DNA from: Klebsormidium nitens
Taxonomy: Eukaryota > Streptophyta > Klebsormidiophyceae > Klebsormidiales > Klebsormidiaceae
Length of the DNA stretch: 64,000 bases
Assembly (NCBI GenBank): GCA_000708835.1
Contig: DF237234.1
Location: 48,224 to 112,223 of the forward strand
Reading direction: 5' to 3'
The notes under the pieces: generated by a model
The model's database searches: none
What the model saw: the letters and a program-made list of their open reading frames with translations, nothing else
What the model was told of the DNA's origin: nothing
Shown: positions 51,901 to 63,870 of the stretch, in pieces
How positions within the stretch are numbered: position 1 is the stretch's first letter
Layout: every line of letters begins with the position of its first letter
Translations under genes and position numbers: made by a program

Positions 51901-54900
51901 CACCTTTTCCTTCAGCACTGGCCTCTCCGCCTCGAGTGCCATGATCTCCGCCTGCAGCTCCGTGATCCTTCCCAACGTGACCGCGCTCGCTTTTCTCATC
52001 TTTTCACTCCCCCCCCGCTCCGTCCTCAGCTGCCCCTCCGCCTCGTCTAGTTGCCTCACCCATTCCTCCCGCTCTGCTTCCGCTTGCTCCACATTCAGCT
52101 TAAGAGCTCGCATCGCGGAGGCGGCCTGCTGACGGTGGTAAATCAGCTCTATTCCTCGTTCGCCAGCGCCAGCTGCTGTTCCGCCACCTGGCCGTGCGCT
52201 CGCTGCTCGCGCAACTGTGACGCCAGCAGCTCGGCCGCGCGCTCTTGGAGCAGCGCATTCAGGTCGTGTACGCGTGTCTCCAGCTCGTTCAGCCGGGGAT
52301 CCTGACAATCAGAACCGGTGGATCAGTAGCAGCTAAGCAAACCCTGAACTTGAAAAAGGATGCGCAGGTCTACTGGATGACCGCATATGTCCGCCGGAAA
52401 AGAGGTGTTGAAAGGAGACTTGCGAGGGCATTCTGAGGACACAAGCTCTGCGATGTACAGCTTTCGGTTGGGAGCCCGCGCTGCGCCCCACCCAAAGGCT
52501 TGTTGTCTGCCAAAGTATGTTTCAGGGTCAAGAGCGTACCAGAGTCAAACGCTTTTTTGAGCGGTGTGATCTCTTCCAATAGGTTTTCCGAGCTTGAAAC
52601 AAGTCGAAGTGAATCCGGACAGCCAACCTGCCTTCACTGACTTACAACAATCATACGAGCAAAGGCGAGGCTTAGTCCAGGTCCAGTAGCAAACTGAGAA
52701 ACTTGAAAGGCAGGAAGAAATTCCACAGTTGTTCGTCTCATTCGGCTGCTGGAGAAAGTTAAAGGAGACCGGAAACGACTTTCTACCTGGAAATATAGTT
52801 TGCAGAGTCTGCGCGGAAGGATCACGACAACGATCGTTCCCTTATCACATCGGTCCCAGCAAGTGAACCAGCTGTCTCACCTGTATGGGCGGAACCTGCG
52901 CGGGCTTGCTGACGGGGCAGAGCTGGTCCTGGATCGCGGCCGCTCGGATCTCCTCCGAAGCCTGGCCGCCCGCAACCGCGTTTGTCAGGCTATAAATGCG
53001 CAGTAGCGCCAGCTGGCAGTGTGCTTCAGCGAGCTGCGCTTCCAGCGCCCGGTTGCGTTCCTCGGCCTGCGACACCGCCGCTTGGAGGCGCTCCACGTCG
53101 GCGGCCAGCTGCGCGCCGGTTGCCGCAAGGGGCGGTGCTGCTGCCGCCTGCCACGTGGCGACCTGCAGGAAGGACACGCGATGAGCGCTGTACCCTGCAG
53201 ACGGCTAATGTTGCGGTTTTGCTGGAACATGCGCAAATCTTGCTTCTCAATCTGATGGCAACCGCATGTGTCCCTGCTTCCGGGCAACAGTTGTCGATGT
53301 CCAAGCTACTTTTTGATAGTGCGCATAGAGATTTGAACTGCTCAGCCGTGCAGAGTCTTCAGGTTGACGGTGGTGGCTTGATAAACAGTTGCTGATGCAA
53401 TACTGACCAGTATCCAGAATGCAGCACAACGAGCGCGCCCCTCGTTTCATCTGACTGTCTCAAAAAGGACAGAGGGGTTCTGCTTTATCGGTCATACGTT
53501 CATGAAGCGCTCACCTCGTCTATTGCGGGCTCGGCCACTTCCACTGCCTGCGCCCCGGCCGTCTCGTCCTTCGCCCCGTTTGCCGATGCACTGCTCGGGC
53601 CCGTACGCCCCTCGCTCTCGTTCACAGGCGCCACCGCCTCCCCATCCGCCGCGGTCAGCTTGATCATGACCGGCGCAGCTGCTCCGCCGTCTCCCTTCTC
53701 CGACGCCTCTCCCCACTGCTTCCGAGGTGCGTCTTCTGCGGCGAACTGCGGCAGCTGCTGCGGGCGAGGGCAGGAGTTGGCGGACAGCTGCAGAAACGAC
53801 ACGTGGCAGCAGTGAGCAATGGCGTTCTGACACCACCCGTATCTCTTTCTTCTGGACCGAGAACGCTTGCAAAAGTGGTTACTATATACGTATCTGGTGG
53901 TGTTCGCATGTCAGCAGAATGCCAGTGGGACGGAAGTGACCTTGATGGTAAAGTGCGGAGCTGCAATAGTTGATGTGAGCTGTAGCAACGTGCACATCAG
54001 TCATCAGAGCGCCACGAATTGGGACGAATTCGTTCGACGAGTCACAGCGCAAATCATATGGCTCTACATGGCGATCTTGGAGCGTCTCTTTCTTTGACTA
54101 AAATGGCCGTTTCTCGTCGTCTCGTCCTTTGAGAAGATGGTCCCTCGATGACTGGAGACTCAGTTGAGAGAACGACTCAAGCGCAGGTCCGGAAACATGC
54201 ACTACTTCGTTCTTTGACTTCATTTCTTCTCTTCTCCTGACGCAGACACTTCTGAGGCGCACGCATGATGTTGCCCACTTTGTTCTGGTCTAGGGCAGGC
54301 ATGCCCTATTTCATCTGCGCCTTTTTGTTGAGTAAGGCAACTAGATTTTAGGGGCCATGGTAAAGGAGCAAACCCGCACTTGACCATGATGCGGCGGCTC
54401 CTCCTTGGTGGCCGGTGTGCTCCCGCGCCCCACTGCCGGAGTCTTGTCTGCCCTTCCCCCTAGAGCGCCGGTTCGTTGTCCGCCCCGGCTCGACCCGGGC
54501 AGCGATCCACTGTTTGGTGTGGATGCTGCTGCCTGCTTCCATGGTTTGGAGGGAGGACTGGTGGGTGGCGACTTGATGCCCGGTGGAGAAGTTGGGGGGC
54601 GGGTATGAGCGGGCCGGGCCTGGTCGTCGCTGGGGGCCTTCTTGGTAGGCGATAGCGGGCTGTGCGTTGCGTGGCCGACGGCATGCGGTGCGTGCAAGGG
54701 CTGGCCCTGGAGGATGATCAAATTGTTAGACGGTGGCACTAAGAAGACCGGATCTCTGAGCGGGTTGTTATGCCTGCTGTTCCTCCTGAGAAGTTTGACG
54801 CTCGTTCTCAAGCTTCTTGAAAAGCATTTTCTGCAGCACATGGCAATTAGCCATACCCTCCAAACGTGTGGCAATATATCGAGCAGCATCGTCCAAAGCT

Positions 54901-57365
54901 GCTTCAAAGTGGTCGACATCAGAGATGGCTGTTCGAGACAAGAAAAATACACAGAACAGAGTTGAGCATACCAGGGGGGACCTTGAGAGAGCAATGACCA
55001 GTTCAACAGTAATCCTCTATAAAGTGGACCCCCCTCACTGCAGGGACTGTCCAGAGCCTACGACGATCTCCTAGTTCCGACCCCTGACATGTGTCACTTT
55101 CTTCATCTGCACACCTGGCGCTCCGAGAGGCGACCTGCAGCACCCTCAGTCCTAGTAGAGCCAAATACTTTCTGCCACTAAGCTATTCCTGATGGGAGTT
55201 TTGGACCCACCTTCGACTGCTGGCCGTGCGAGATCCTGGCAGCAACGGCCCCCTGCAGATTGGCGTGCGCCGCTGCCAGCTGATGCGACTTGGCCTCTCT
55301 TTGTGGGGAAAGAAGGCCGCGCTGTCTCTGGGGGGGGCTCCCTATGAGCTGCCTCTGCTGACCAACCGGGACCGTGCCCTTGTGATCTGACTTGGGTTCG
55401 GCGGCGGGGGAGGAGGACGAAGCACCAGTTCCCAGGCCCGCTGCCAAGGACTGCCTGGTGGGGCTCAGCAGGTCCTTAGTCGTGACATGTGCACCCTGGT
55501 ATCCAAACCTCGGAGGGGACATCGTGGAAGGTTGTGCAGGTGGAGGCACGGGGTGGGGGGTCGAGGAGGAGGGGGAGGCTGTCCCGGGGGCGTGCCGCAC
55601 TGTGGTTGGGTTTTCTGTTGATGCGGGCGGTGATGTTGTGGTGGCACGTGCGGGAGCTATGGCCACCTGCAACAAGGAGAAACAGCAAGGATGCATGTTT
55701 TGAAGTTGCTAGATGCAATATACCCAACATCAACTGCCATTTTACCAGGCGGAAGTTCTTTTATGCAGCACAAATGATATTTTAGACAGCAACTGAGCAC
55801 GTTGCGTCAACTTGTTACGTCTGAACACTCAAGCGATTTGGCGCCCGGAAACTGAATCTCTACAATGCTGAGATCATCCGCGGAACTGGTCAACTGCGAG
55901 ATAGCTCAGACTGATCCCTATTGGTCCACATTCGTGCTTATTGTTTCAGGTCTAAGCATGCATGCTCTTTGACTGGAGCCAGTTTTGCAAGCTTGCATCC
56001 AGCCTCACAAGGAGTTGAGTTACCAGCTTGGCTATGCGCCGAGTCCACAAGACAGGCCTTATATTGACGGAACCACTTGCGCGCACCTGCAGTCCTGGAC
56101 GCGATACCCTTCCGTCCCTTTCCACATCTGTCTCGCGCTTCTCTGCGGCGGCCCTGCCATACGTTGGGGGATGGGTGGGGATGGGAGGGGCACCCTTGGA
56201 CTGGGGGACCCTGCTGGCCTGCACCAATGGCGAAACAAACAACTAAGCACCTGCTGGAAAACCTCGCCGTCTTTCCTTGCAAGCTTACAATCCTGTTCCA
56301 CAATGGGGTGGAAGCTTCAAGTGCCATGAGTCAGCTTCAGCCTGGTTGCTTTTGAAAGGAGGCTTGCTGTTGTCAAAGGGTTCCCTTAGCGAACAACGAC
56401 TGGACGGAAGCTCTGTCTGGATTGCTGCTATCATTCTGCATCATGTAAACCGCCAGCTGTCAAGCCTGCCGAGGATCCTGGGGACCTCATTGGAACAACG
56501 ACACAATTGCAGGGCCTATCCTCCTGAGTAGCAGGTGACAGCTGTACTCCAGAACACGAATTGCTTTTAAGTCCTTGTTCTCCAAATGCCCCTGGGACCA
56601 CAGGTCTAATACTGACTTGCAAAATACAGCATTCCTATCATCTTTGGTGATGAAAGAAAGACACTGTTCGTCGTGCACCTTACTTATCAGTCTCCGAGCA
56701 TCTAGGTGAAGCAACTTCCTTGACTCGCACAGGTGCCTTTCCAGTGTTTCTCTCATGTCTCTATATAGGAATGTCCCATATCCTAAAGACTTTCGCCCAT
56801 TCAGTCATACCATTGAGTTTCTGCTCTCACGTGCTCTTTGAAGGATCGAAGCGCGCGCCCTTTGGCTATCTCGAGCATTAACTGCTTTGCTTACCATCCC
56901 ATCTGCTCCTGCCGGTGATGAGGGTGTGTGATCAAGAATCAGCCGTCGGGCCCCTCCTGGTTTTGCATCCAAATGCCCCTGAGATGAGAATAAATACAGT
57001 CAATTTGATCAAGCGGTTCTGGGAGCAACTTGCCCCGAGGCACTCTTGACACCATGATCACACGATTGACTCAACTATGGTGCAATAAGTGCACCGATTG
57101 ACAAACCTCTGAACTAAGAACACCTAGGACACTCTGTGGGTAGAAAGACTGGAGCAATACATATGTATGTAGCAGGATCACATGCAGAAAAGACCATGAT
57201 TCCACAACAATTGCTATCCTGACTGATCAATGTAAAGCAAGATAAGAGAGAATATATCAGTTTTTTTTTTGAAGGGAGCGTCACGCATACCTGTCCCCAA
57301 GGTCTGGTTTTGTGCATTTTGGCGTTCTCCTGCAGCACCTGCTCGTGGCCACGAGATGTTGCCAA
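48958..57365 (-). CDS. Large coiled-coil protein, copy 1 (unknown function)
   Basis: I do not recognise the family. Exons I can support: about 57365-57292 (5' end uncertain), 56218-56087, 55666-55211, 54706-54380, 53787-53515, 53162-52881, 52301-52188, 52128-51064, 50636-50538, 50142-49969, 49331-49278, 49080-48958. All begin and end in phase 0. The N-terminal 400 residues are low-complexity, rich in Pro, Ser, Ala and Gln (SPPTSPPSKPWKQAA). From about 400 the protein becomes a coiled coil; the 1,065-nt exon alone gives about 355 residues of charged heptads (ERLKSELAMKGDGGEKAAAE). The tail is Ser/Pro-rich and ends with a basic GQRAKR patch. It may be a scaffold or cytoskeletal protein, but that is a guess. 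The frame needs a 59-nt intron at 52187-52129; without it there is a frameshift. A paralogue of its 3' part lies at about 61660-63870. Confidence 0.68.
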
Positions 57366-58015
57366 GCCAGTACATCAAACTTCAAATGCGGACCCTTTTC
57401 CCGCCCTGGCACAAAGACAGTTACAACAAAGCACAGCCTCTGAAGAGCGAGCAACGCCAATCAATGAGAGTAAGAAAGTACCAACGCCAGCATTGGATGA
57501 GCAATGGGCGGATGGTGATAAGTATACATACTGAGCCGTTGCATCTCAGGGATCCCTAACCAAACGACAGTTCAACGCCGGCAGCTACAATTGTAGAGAA
57601 TATAGTGGCTTTCCGACTTGGGTGTAGACAGTTCTACCTCTGCACCCCCAGAAAATGCCGTTGCGACGGACCGATTCTCATTGGAGCCTCACCTGACGGT
57701 AGCAATGCCGGTTTTGGCACACGGTAAAATCGGGACCCTAGCGGATGTTGAAGGTCTTTAATTGCGCGAGCAGCGAGCGCTGTGCTGGAGCAGCGAGCAG
57801 CAATTGAAGGGACCGTCACCATGCTTGCTCAGCTCAGCTGCAACTTCAAGCAGAAGAAGACTGCACTTTGCTGGTCACAAACTCTCACCAGTTTGTTCTG
57901 CTCTCGCGCTTTGGCGCCTCTGTGCGAGCTTTGGCTTTCGTGCTTTCTGGCGATCAGCGAGCGAGAGAGTTAGAGTTGTTAGCTATTAGCTAGTGCGCGC
58001 CCCCGCTAGCTAGAG
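57366..58015. promoter_or_regulatory. Divergent region before F-box copy 2
   Basis: This lies between the 5' end of coiled-coil copy 1 (minus) and F-box copy 2 (plus). From about 57873 it matches the leader of F-box copy 1 (ttgttctgctctcgcgcttt and gcgcgcccccgctag are shared). The part from 57366 to 57872 has no match in the other leader and no recognisable gene. Confidence 0.5.
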
Positions 58016-60053
58016 ATGGAGTTCTTCTCCCGCTTGACTCCCTTCGAGGAGCGAGTCTGGGAGGTCATTGAGGGGGCCTTGGCTCTCGGGGGGAAGTTTT
58101 CACTCCAGGTCTCCCGAGCCACCGGAGCCGCTGCTGCTGGGGCATGCGAGGCTCTCTTCTCCCCTCTCTGCGAGTCTGCCCCTCTCTCGCAGTCTTCTCC
58201 CCTCTCCAGCAGCCAGGACGTCGAGGCCCTCGCAAACAGCGCCCTTTCTCAGGAGCAGCATACTTGCGAGGCGACCTCTGAGACGCAGGGACCTGAGCAG
58301 ACCCAGGACACTTCTTCCGGCCTGGTCCCTGAGTTCTCGTCTTTGGCATTTGGCCTGGCTTGCTGCGCCTCTCAGAGCGCCGCTCCTTCCAGCAGCCAGG
58401 ATGGTGATTTGACCTCGGCTCGCAGCCCCCCGCTTCTCACGCACACATTCTCCAGCGGGGAGGCCTCTCAGATGCGGGGACTTGAACAAACCCACGATGG
58501 TTTAGATGAGTCGGTCCCTGCTCTAGAGAAAGACGAGCTGCTTTGTTCTCAATTGCTTGCGAGCGCTGAGCTTCCCACACAGCTGTGCGAGCGGGGCTTG
58601 TGTGGCGCCACTGAGGGGGCACTGCCTGGGGGTAGGGACAGAGTGTCAGAGGGAGAGGAGGGTGCAGGCAGTGGGAGGTCTCAGAGTTTGCTTCTGGCAG
58701 AGCCCAGTCTGGGGGCCTGCCACTTTGAGAGGCTGGACAGGGGGTGCGTGTATGAAATTCTACGAAAATTCACAAACACGCACCTCAAGGACTGTTCCCT
58801 GGTGTGCCGCGAGTGGCTCGAGATCTCCAACGAGGTGCGGTACACCATGAGACTTGAGAGAGCCCCCCAGACCGCAGCGCTACCCGCCCTGGTCTCGCGC
58901 TTCTTGCAGCTGAACTGGCTCAGAATCTGGGACGAGGCCGCCGCAGCGTGCACGAACGACGTGTTTGTCCACGATGTCGCGTGCCTTTCGCAGCTGCGGC
59001 TCCTTCACGTGCGAGGCTGTGGGGATCTCTCCGATGCGGGGCTGGCTGCGGTCCTGAGGGGCTGCCCCGAACTGCACACTCTGATCCTGGAGCAGTGCGG
59101 GGGCTTCAGCGGGCGCGCTTTTGAGGGGGTCCACTGCGGCAAGCTAGAGGTGCTGGACCTCGAGGGGTGCGGCGCGCTGAACAACATGGGGCTGTGCGAT
59201 GTGGCAGAGGCGTGCCCGGGGCTGGTGCATCTCACTCTCAAAAGAGAGTCGGACAAAATACCTCTGGCTGTGGGCCTTAAGTATATAGCAGAGGGATGCA
59301 CTGGGCTCCGAGAGCTTGTTCTCCATGCCTGCGGGCTGACGGACAAGACTCTCCTGGCCTTTGCCGTGAGCTGCCCCGCACTGTCCTCCGTGGATCTGAC
59401 ATGCGAGCAGAACATCACCGACAGGGGGCTGAAGGCCCTCACTTTGCGCCTATAACAGCTCCAGCACCTGACTCTTTATAACAACCGCCAGCTCTTCCAA
59501 GTTCCACGCAGCGGGTGAGTCGCTATTTTACATTATTCCAGTATTGCTGCTTTGACAAGCATTTGATTGCCCAGGTTAGAGCTGTGATGGATTCGAGAGG
59601 TACCTGTTTTGCAGAGTCGATTTGCCGAAATTCAGAGTGGTCAGACTGAGTTGCTGTGCCAGACTGTTTTGAAACTATAACAACTCACCGTGACGTACTC
59701 GTACTTGTTACTCGTTGATGCAGGCCTGGCCTACGGTTGAAGACCCTTAGCCTAGGTTGGTTCTGGTATACACCGGACGCTTTGCTGCGGCAGGTTGCGG
59801 AGGAAGAGAGTCTAGAAATTCTGCAGTTTTCCGGGTGCTCTCTCTTGACGGACGCCACCATCGAGAGTGTCGCCATCTGAAAATGCTTGGACTTGCTTTC
59901 AACGATAAACTTACTTCAAGTATTTTGGAAGCCTATGCCAAGTGCGGTAGGAAGTTTTTTGTACAGATCAAGAAGTGCCAGGGTCTTGATGCAGGTGCGC
60001 TTGCAGAACAGATGCATAATTTATATCGTGTTGAGATTGATAGGGACAGCTAG
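57873..60053 (+). repeat. Segmental duplication, F-box unit copy 2 (partner at 45494-47706)
   Basis: Direct-orientation partner of 45494-47706. The serine-rich 5' half differs from the partner by only scattered bases over long stretches, whereas the LRR half (for example 58890-58990) has many substitutions. The downstream coiled-coil gene in the same relative position and orientation is also paralogous, so the original duplicated block was larger than the F-box gene. Confidence 0.85.
58016..60053 (+). pseudogene. F-box/LRR gene copy 2, disrupted in the LRR end
   Basis: Exon 1 is 58016-59514, exon 2 is 59724-60053. The N-terminal Ser/Gln-rich region and the F-box are intact (RLDRGCVYEILRKF..., LVCREWLEIS), unlike copy 1. 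The LRR frame is open to a TAA at 59453-59455, where copy 1 has TAC (Tyr), 20 codons before the exon end. In exon 2, 13 nt found in copy 1 are missing at about 59867/59868, which shifts the frame and brings a TGA at 59878. After the deletion the homologous tail continues in the other frame (CRHLKMLGLAF to the final TAG). The product would be a 479-aa protein with F-box and most LRRs, so a truncated functional SCF adaptor remains possible. Two independent lesions make an assembly error unlikely for this copy. Confidence 0.8.
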
Positions 60054-61659
60054 ATAGGGCAGCTTGCGCTTGCAACTATGTATTTAATTGAGAGTTGTAC
60101 TCGAACAGGTTTAGCAATAGTTGCTTGTTAAACTGTAGGCAATTGCGATGTAGTCTTATTAATGTACATAATTAGATTGTAGGTAGATGCATGCAAGAAG
60201 GAAGGATACAATTTAAACTAAAGTTGCTCAATGTCCACTGAGTTCAATTTGTCTGCGTGAACACAGACATACATGAAAGTGCTAGCTTTATTACCCCTTA
60301 CTATATAGAAGTCCTGCTTCGCGCGCGCTTACAGTAGCGCAACGCGGCCCGCTCCACACAATGTGCTGCAGCAGCCTGAATTCAACAACAGCAGGACGAT
60401 TGTTCTTGGTAGAACAGTCACCACTTGAACTACCGGGGCACATGCATGTGACGTATATATATGCGGCGCCATCATGGGACTCAAATCGGCCTCATGCGTG
60501 CCGTACTAGTTGAGCTGATCGAAGTAGATGGTTGCGTGCGCGGGCCCATCCAATAGACTCAATGATGGCGGCGCAGAAGCGCGCCACTGCATGGCCGGCA
60601 ATGCAGTGCATGCTCAGCATCTCGCGCGCTGGCCCTTCATGGTCAGTGTGTGCAGCACATGTAGCAGCGGTGATGCATGCACTACTCATACCGCGCCCGT
60701 GCAAAAGGCCGCCCACGGTCAGTTGTCTATGTAAATAATCTCGTCGGCAGGCCGTGCGGCTGCCTAGACTTGCTACTCAGTACCTAGTTGGATTGTATCC
60801 GGTTTAGCGTACGATTCAGCTACTATCATTATGCACAGGCCATGGTTATCCCCAGTGGATCATGCACTCAGTCACTCAGTGACTCAGCTCTAGCTTGTAA
60901 CATGAAAGACTACGTCTCAAGTCTCTTAACTTGCAGTCAGGCCTGTGAATGAGATTCACGTCTTGCCACGATCGACGTCGCAGTGGTGCTGCTGTCATGG
61001 ACATTGCGCGCGTTTGAGGCTTGCATACATAGCCACTTTCCGTAACCGTGTACGTAGTTTCACGGATCTCCATTGGGTGTCGATCAAAAACGGAAAAGGG
61101 GTTCAAATTTCGAACTTTTGACAAGCGCTGGTCCGCACTCTCTGCCAAATCAACAACTTAATTGAACGTCATCTGACAAAACTGCGTGCTTCGTTGTAAG
61201 GCTTTTGGATGACCACCGGTCACATGAAACGTTTCCGTCAACTCAATCTGGATATTAGGCAAACAGTTGTAACAAAACCTCAGTGTAAAGGATAAGTCGA
61301 AACAACTCCACGATAACAACATTGTTGTTGAGCAATATTCGCCTTCCGTTAAATTTGTCGACGTGATTGAAACCGCGTTAAACAGTACGGGATGGGCTGC
61401 AAGCCAGAGAGGACACAAGTTCAGGAGCATCACACGATTCCTTTTGAAAGTGGCTTGCACAGATGGAGGACTCGTTGTGCCTGGCCGGAAAGAGAGTGTT
61501 CCGAACGTGCATTGAGATAGAGGTGCACAGTTCGACAGAGGGATCATGTGCAAAACTTTTCTCACGTCGAATTTTGAAAACGACATTACTAGCAGTGATA
61601 AGGACAAGTTAGCATAATCGCAGCTGTGACAAGCAAGAGAAGACTCGGTGGAAAGATAC
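60054..61659. other. Convergent intergenic region, no gene seen
   Basis: This lies between F-box copy 2 and the last supported exon of coiled-coil copy 2. The minus-strand frame is open from that exon down to 61158, but the corresponding exon in copy 1 stops early and the added residues show no family or coiled-coil character, so I leave it out. No RNA gene or repeat was noticed. Confidence 0.4.
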
Positions 61660-63870
61660 CTCTTCGGCCGCTTTCCAGGAGCTGGTGACGCCGAGTCCAG
61701 GACCGATGACGGCGTTCCGGATGCCTGCGAGCGACGAAACGACACTTGATGCCAGGCGGTTTGAGCTGCTCCCACTGCGCATTCAACTGTCACGGAGGCT
61801 CGACAACTCGCCTACAAGGATGACACTTGGCCGTCCGCAAGGAAGCAGTGACCAGTCCAAGAACAGTAGTTGCATACTCACCGAGGGAGGACTTCACGGG
61901 CCGGGACGCACGTCCAGCGAGCGAGCGAGTTTGGCCTGCACAGAAGAATCCTCAAAGTGGGTACTCTTAGAGATCATTTTGAAGGTTGCATCTGCGAACT
62001 GGCATGCTTGCACTGCGGAAGCAGTTCCGAAAACTTCTAGCAGGGCTGCAAAAACCGGGCCCTTAGAGAGAAACCTATCTCGAGACCAACGCAAGTTCTG
62101 CGGACAAACTTACGGGCTTAGAAGAGGATGAGGTGGCCGCAGTTGCTTGGCCCTTGTCTCCGGAGAGCATGCGCTGGAGGGATAGGAGTTGCTGCGCAGA
62201 AGAAGGCGAATCCTCAGAGAATAGTGCCTGCTTCGAGCGAAGTGTAGAAGGCATCAACAGGTTGCACGAAAGTCTTGACAATGACCGAGAGTGCCAAGCA
62301 GCCACTCTTCAAGCAGAGAACAAGCAGCGGTGCGTCGTAAAAGTCTCGCCAACGGGTCTGCAACGGGGCATCTCGTAAAAGGTCGCCACGTGTTGCAGGC
62401 GGCGACTTGGCTGCCTGAGTGAGATTGTTCAGTGCGTCATTCATTTGTACTAAGGCTCGGTAGCATTCGGCACTTATCTCACCAAGGACAGCTGTTCCCG
62501 CTCCATCTCGACGCTGTTCAGCTCCGCACGCGTCTGCTTCAAGTCTTCCTGGGCGGCGGTGGCTCCTTGCTCCAGGTCTGCTACAACCCGCTCGTGTTTG
62601 CTGCGCCGCTCCTGCATTGCGTCTTTGAACTCGGCAGCGTTCGCGGAGTTTTCCTCCTGTAAGACGCACTATAATTCAGAGTCGTAACATTCTGGAGCGA
62701 GGAAGCGCGACGGGTTTACAAATAAGGCGATCTGTCCTCTGAAATCTCGCAGCAGACTTTTGAGCTCTCGCATGAGTCAGAAGATGCGAGCAAGAGGCGG
62801 CGCCTTGACTGAAAACGGCAAACGGCGATGCCAAAACGGTGGGGGGCCCATGCTTAAACGGATTTTTTGCGTGAAGTGTTGGTTGTTGAATATTCCGGCA
62901 GCTTAAGCATGGCATCAGGACTGGGCCACTTTGACCACTCACTCTGCCCTTCCCGTAGCGACTCAGAAGAAGCGGTGCAACGCATCTCCGCTTACTTTCT
63001 GAGCACGTCCAACTCAAAATGGGCAGTCACTATGACAAACTCAATTTCAGATTCTGCAGAATCTGGAGATGGAGTTACATTCCAGGACCGAGCAAGCGTA
63101 CTGCGTAAGGCCCCCCTAGTATAGCTGGCTCACCTCCAAGTCGTCAATCCTTCTCGTCAGCTTGACGATCTCCTTCTTCAGCTCGATGTCGGCCACTCCT
63201 CCTGTTTTTTGCCCGGTCTGGATGTCCGCTTTGGCTGCCTTCAAGTCGCGCTCCAGGTCCCCAACCTGCGAGAAGTGTCAAAATCCTCGTTTTTGTCTGC
63301 CCACGTTATGGGCCGCGAGATGCTGGTCACCTTAAACGAGAACTAAGTCTGCCGAAACTGACTTGTTTGCGTGACAACTTCAAATGGTACTCCTGCGAAA
63401 GGCCGTTGGGCTGCAAGCATAAGCAGCACCTCCATAGAAAGTTGCTGACGTTTTGGCTCAGCTATCGACGCAGGTGCGCACGACTGGTGGAAAGAGCCTT
63501 TCAAAGAAGAATCAACCAGTGCCCGCGTGTCGAAGCTTCGCGTTTGCGCAACAACAACGTAGCCTTTAAAGGTCTGCATTTGAAAGCCCAACTGAATGCT
63601 GGGCATTTTGAGCCCAACACAGCTTTTGGCTAAACAAGTTAACTGAGGCTCGTCGCACGAGCTTACCTTCCTTTTCAATGCCGCCCTCGCGTCCTCCTTC
63701 TTTCTCAGGTCCGTCCACAGTTTCGCCTCCGCCAACGAACCCAACTGCTTCTTTGCCCCGTCGCCTTGCTTCTTCTCAGGAGAGCCAATCCCGCCGCTTT
63801 GCTTGGCGGCACGCTCCGCCTCCTAGCCCGTCATCTCCTTCTTCAGCCCGTCCACCTTTGCCGTGAGTGT
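61660..63870 (-). CDS. Coiled-coil protein, copy 2 (3' part; incomplete or degenerate)
   Basis: Paralogue of the 3' half of coiled-coil copy 1. Supported exons: about 63822-63667, 63265-63134, 62656-62483, 62191-62114, 61724 to about 61660. The match is exon by exon: SLAEAKLWTDLRKKEDARAA with SLVERKLREDLERSERARAA; the 174-nt exons of both copies encode 58 residues with the same ANAAEF/ATAAEY start; the next exons both end in Ser/Ala/Pro-rich sequence before a GTAAGT donor; the last exons share a PSSVL/PASVL motif and a basic KRPKR/GQRAKR patch. Amino-acid identity is low, so this duplication looks old. In the first exon a TAG (63825-63823) lies in the frame; it may be a nonsense mutation, or its AG may be the acceptor of an exon starting at 63822. 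Upstream exons, if any, lie beyond the window edge. Confidence 0.55.

Noticed and set aside
61158-61659. Extension of the coiled-coil copy 2 frame by about 165 codons
   Set aside because: The corresponding copy 1 exon ends soon after the basic patch, the extra residues have no coiled-coil or conserved character, and a GT donor lies at the end of the conserved part.
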